34,366 nucleotides of DNA from CAYRDC01 sp964422925 (GTDB taxonomy: Bacteria; Bacteroidota; Bacteroidia; Chitinophagales; S012-47): assembly GCA_964422925.1 (NCBI GenBank), contig CAYRDC010000024.1, positions 1-34,366 on the forward strand. Reading direction: 5' to 3'. Positions 32,886-34,366 of the stretch are shown piece after piece. Under the pieces are notes generated by a model that was not told where the DNA came from, did no database searches, and saw only the letters and a list, made by a program, of their open reading frames with translations. The first letter of the stretch is position 1. Each line of letters opens with the position of its first letter. A program made the translations under genes and the position numbers.

Positions 32886-33851
32886 ATGGCTGTATTGGTA
32901 TTTGCGGAAAATTATGAAGGGAAGTACAAGAAATCTGTGTTCGAGGCAGTGTATTTTGCCCACCGGATTGCCAAATCCCTGAATACGGAAACCATCGCTC
33001 TGACCTTTGGAGAAGCTGACCATGCTTCCCTGGGCAACTACGGAGCCGATAAGGTCTGGGCCATCCAGGATGAACTGTACAGCGGGTTTGATGCCGCGGT
33101 GTATTCGTGCGCCCTGGCCAGCGCAGTGGAAAAAGCGGGAGCCCGGGTAGTGGTGCTGTCGCATAACCCCAGCGGAAAGGCCATTGCCCCGCGCCTGGCT
33201 GCCCGCCTGAAGGCAGGCCTGGTAAGCGGAGTGGTTGATTACCCGGACACTTCAAACGGGTTCCTCGTGAAAAGGTCCGTTTTTTCCGGGAAAGCCTTTG
33301 CCTGGTACGAGATACGTACAGATGTGAAAATCCTGGCCCTGACACCCAATGCCGTGGGTTTTGAGGAAACCGGGGGAACGGCAGCGGTCGAATCTTTCGA
33401 TCCGGGAGTGGATGCCGGGATGAAGAAAGTCAAAGTGCGCGAGGTGAAAAAAGTAAGCGGCAAGGTGCCCCTGAGCGAAGCCGAAATCGTGGTTTCAGGC
33501 GGACGCGGCCTGAAAGGCCCTGAAAACTGGGGCATGATTGAAGAGCTGGCTGATCTGTTGGGAGCCGCCACAGCCTGTTCGCGCCCGGTGGCAGATGCCG
33601 GATGGCGGCCGCACTACGAACATGTGGGGCAAACCGGTGGAACTATCCGTCCGAATTTGTATCTTGCCATTGGAATTTCCGGGGCCATACAGCATCTGGC
33701 CGGAGTGAACCAAAGCAAGGTGATTGCGGTCATTAACATTGATCCGGAAGCGCCATTTTTCAAAGCAGCCGATTACGGAATTGTCGGAGATGCCTTTGAA
33801 GTGGTCCCCAAACTGATAGAAGCTGCGAAAGCCATGAAATCCGGGCAGTAA
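32886..33851 (+). CDS. etfA: electron transfer flavoprotein alpha subunit
   Basis: 321 residues. The N-terminal alpha/beta domain is followed by the FAD-binding C-terminal domain, with VVSGGRGLKGPENW, ACSRPVADAGWRPHYEHVGQ, GGTIRPNLYLAIGISGAIQH and VIAVINIDPEAPFF. These are the conserved FAD contacts, including the GQTG segment and the SGAIQHLAG loop. It is co-transcribed with etfB at 2-bp spacing and followed after 29 bp by a DUF151 nuclease-family gene. Confidence 0.96.
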   Translation: MAVLVFAENYEGKYKKSVFEAVYFAHRIAKSLNTETIALTFGEADHASLGNYGADKVWAIQDELYSGFDAAVYSCALASAVEKAGARVVVLSHNPSGKAIAPRLAARLKAGLVSGVVDYPDTSNGFLVKRSVFSGKAFAWYEIRTDVKILALTPNAVGFEETGGTAAVESFDPGVDAGMKKVKVREVKKVSGKVPLSEAEIVVSGGRGLKGPENWGMIEELADLLGAATACSRPVADAGWRPHYEHVGQTGGTIRPNLYLAIGISGAIQHLAGVNQSKVIAVINIDPEAPFFKAADYGIVGDAFEVVPKLIEAAKAMKSGQ

Positions 33852-33880
33852 ACCATTCGGTTCCCGGCTGAACTTGAATC

Positions 33881-34366
33881 ATGAAAAAGGTTGAGCTGAA
33901 TATTGAAGTTGTCACCAGACACATTACCCAGTCTTCTTCCTACGCTCTGGTGCTAAGCGAAAAAGACGGCCCCCGCAAATTACCGGTAGTCATCGGCCCC
34001 TTCGAGGCTCAGGCTATTGCCATGGTGCTCGAAAATATGACGCCTACCCGCCCGCTGACCCATGATACCATGAAAAATGTGCTGACCGAACTGAATATCC
34101 TGCTCCGGGAGGTCATTATACAGGATTTAAAGGATGGAATATTTTATTCATTGCTGGTATTGGAAAAAGACGGGAAAATATTCCAGATCGATTCAAGGAC
34201 CAGTGATGCCATTGCCCTGGCCGTGCGGTTCGGATGCCCGATTTATACGTATGAATTCATACTGGAAAGTGCCGGGGTGATGATAGAACCTGAAGCCGAA
34301 GAAGGCAGTACACGCATACACATAGCCGAAGAGGAACTTGGCATACAGGACGACCTGAGCAAACTG
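33881..34366 (+). CDS. bifunctional nuclease (DUF151) family protein, truncated by window end
   Basis: 162 codons are readable from the ATG at 33881 without a stop before the window ends. The opening MKKVELNIEVVTRHITQSSS, then LVLSEKDGPRKLPVVIGPFE, AIAMVLENMTPTRPLTHD and RTSDAIALAVRFGCPIYTYE, match the DUF151/BFN domain, linked in plants and other bacteria to DNase/RNase activity. The SDAIALA motif is the most diagnostic. It lies 29 bp behind etfA and is probably the third gene of that unit, an arrangement I recall from other Bacteroidota. The end is not visible. Confidence 0.9.
   Translation, partial: MKKVELNIEVVTRHITQSSSYALVLSEKDGPRKLPVVIGPFEAQAIAMVLENMTPTRPLTHDTMKNVLTELNILLREVIIQDLKDGIFYSLLVLEKDGKIFQIDSRTSDAIALAVRFGCPIYTYEFILESAGVMIEPEAEEGSTRIHIAEEELGIQDDLSKL

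Noticed and set aside
1..34366. tRNA, rRNA, transposase or integrase genes
   Set aside because: None was recognised. No cloverleaf with a GGTTCGAATCC-type arm, no rRNA core motif and no DDE or tyrosine-recombinase signature was seen. This is a visual search, so short or odd RNAs could be missed.

Overview
The window is chromosomal DNA of a member of the Bacteroidota, probably an uncultivated lineage. Evidence for this includes four secreted proteins ending in a type IX secretion (T9SS) type A sorting domain (a PNP-type opening, a beta-sandwich, then a short basic end) and several starts preceded by the Bacteroidota -7 box TAnnTTTG, twice with a TTG-type -33 element 19 bp upstream. There are also Bacteroidota-style fibre proteins that begin with a signal peptide and QNVGIGT. 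Most genes are G+C-rich. The ORF at 718-1386 is plainly A+T-rich.

Layout. 1-1778 is a repeat-rich, gene-poor stretch with many short hairpins around one A+T-rich outer-membrane-like ORF. 1779-3639 is a NIF3-family gene followed by a coiled-coil/zinc-ribbon gene, closed by a strong terminator. 3724-5199 is a secreted TPR protein. 5449-8902 is a divergent pair of T9SS cargo proteins, one of unknown function and one an S15/CocE-type hydrolase. It is followed by murB and an uncharacterised protein with kinase-like landmarks (9965-10996). On the minus strand, 13243-11003 runs a SpoU/TrmH RNA methyltransferase, isopentenyl-diphosphate isomerase (idi) and a phosphatase-superfamily lipoprotein. Facing it is a BamA/TamA-type outer-membrane lipoprotein (13242-15551), and the two divergent start codons share the palindrome CATG. 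An NhaC-type antiporter with an added exported N-terminal domain (17590-15539) and a VCBS/FG-GAP T9SS protein (17706-19970) come next.

20130-27458 is the accessory highlight. It holds three tandem paralogous secreted fibre-like proteins. The first is built from 720-bp (240-residue) modules, the second is a shrunken remnant, and the third has about 28 units of 17 residues ending in an S74-type self-cleaving chaperone domain. All three reading frames are broken: a 1-nt insertion, a 1-nt deletion plus a larger internal loss, and a 2-nt insertion. The housekeeping genes around them are intact.

After a bidirectional terminator come malate dehydrogenase (mdh, minus), an M43-like T9SS metalloprotease (28598-30046), and tilS overlapping a small four-helix membrane protein gene (minus). 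The window ends with an etfB-etfA-bifunctional nuclease (DUF151) cluster that runs off the end. No rRNA, tRNA, CRISPR array, transposase or integrase was found. All calls come from reading motifs by eye; no database search was run.
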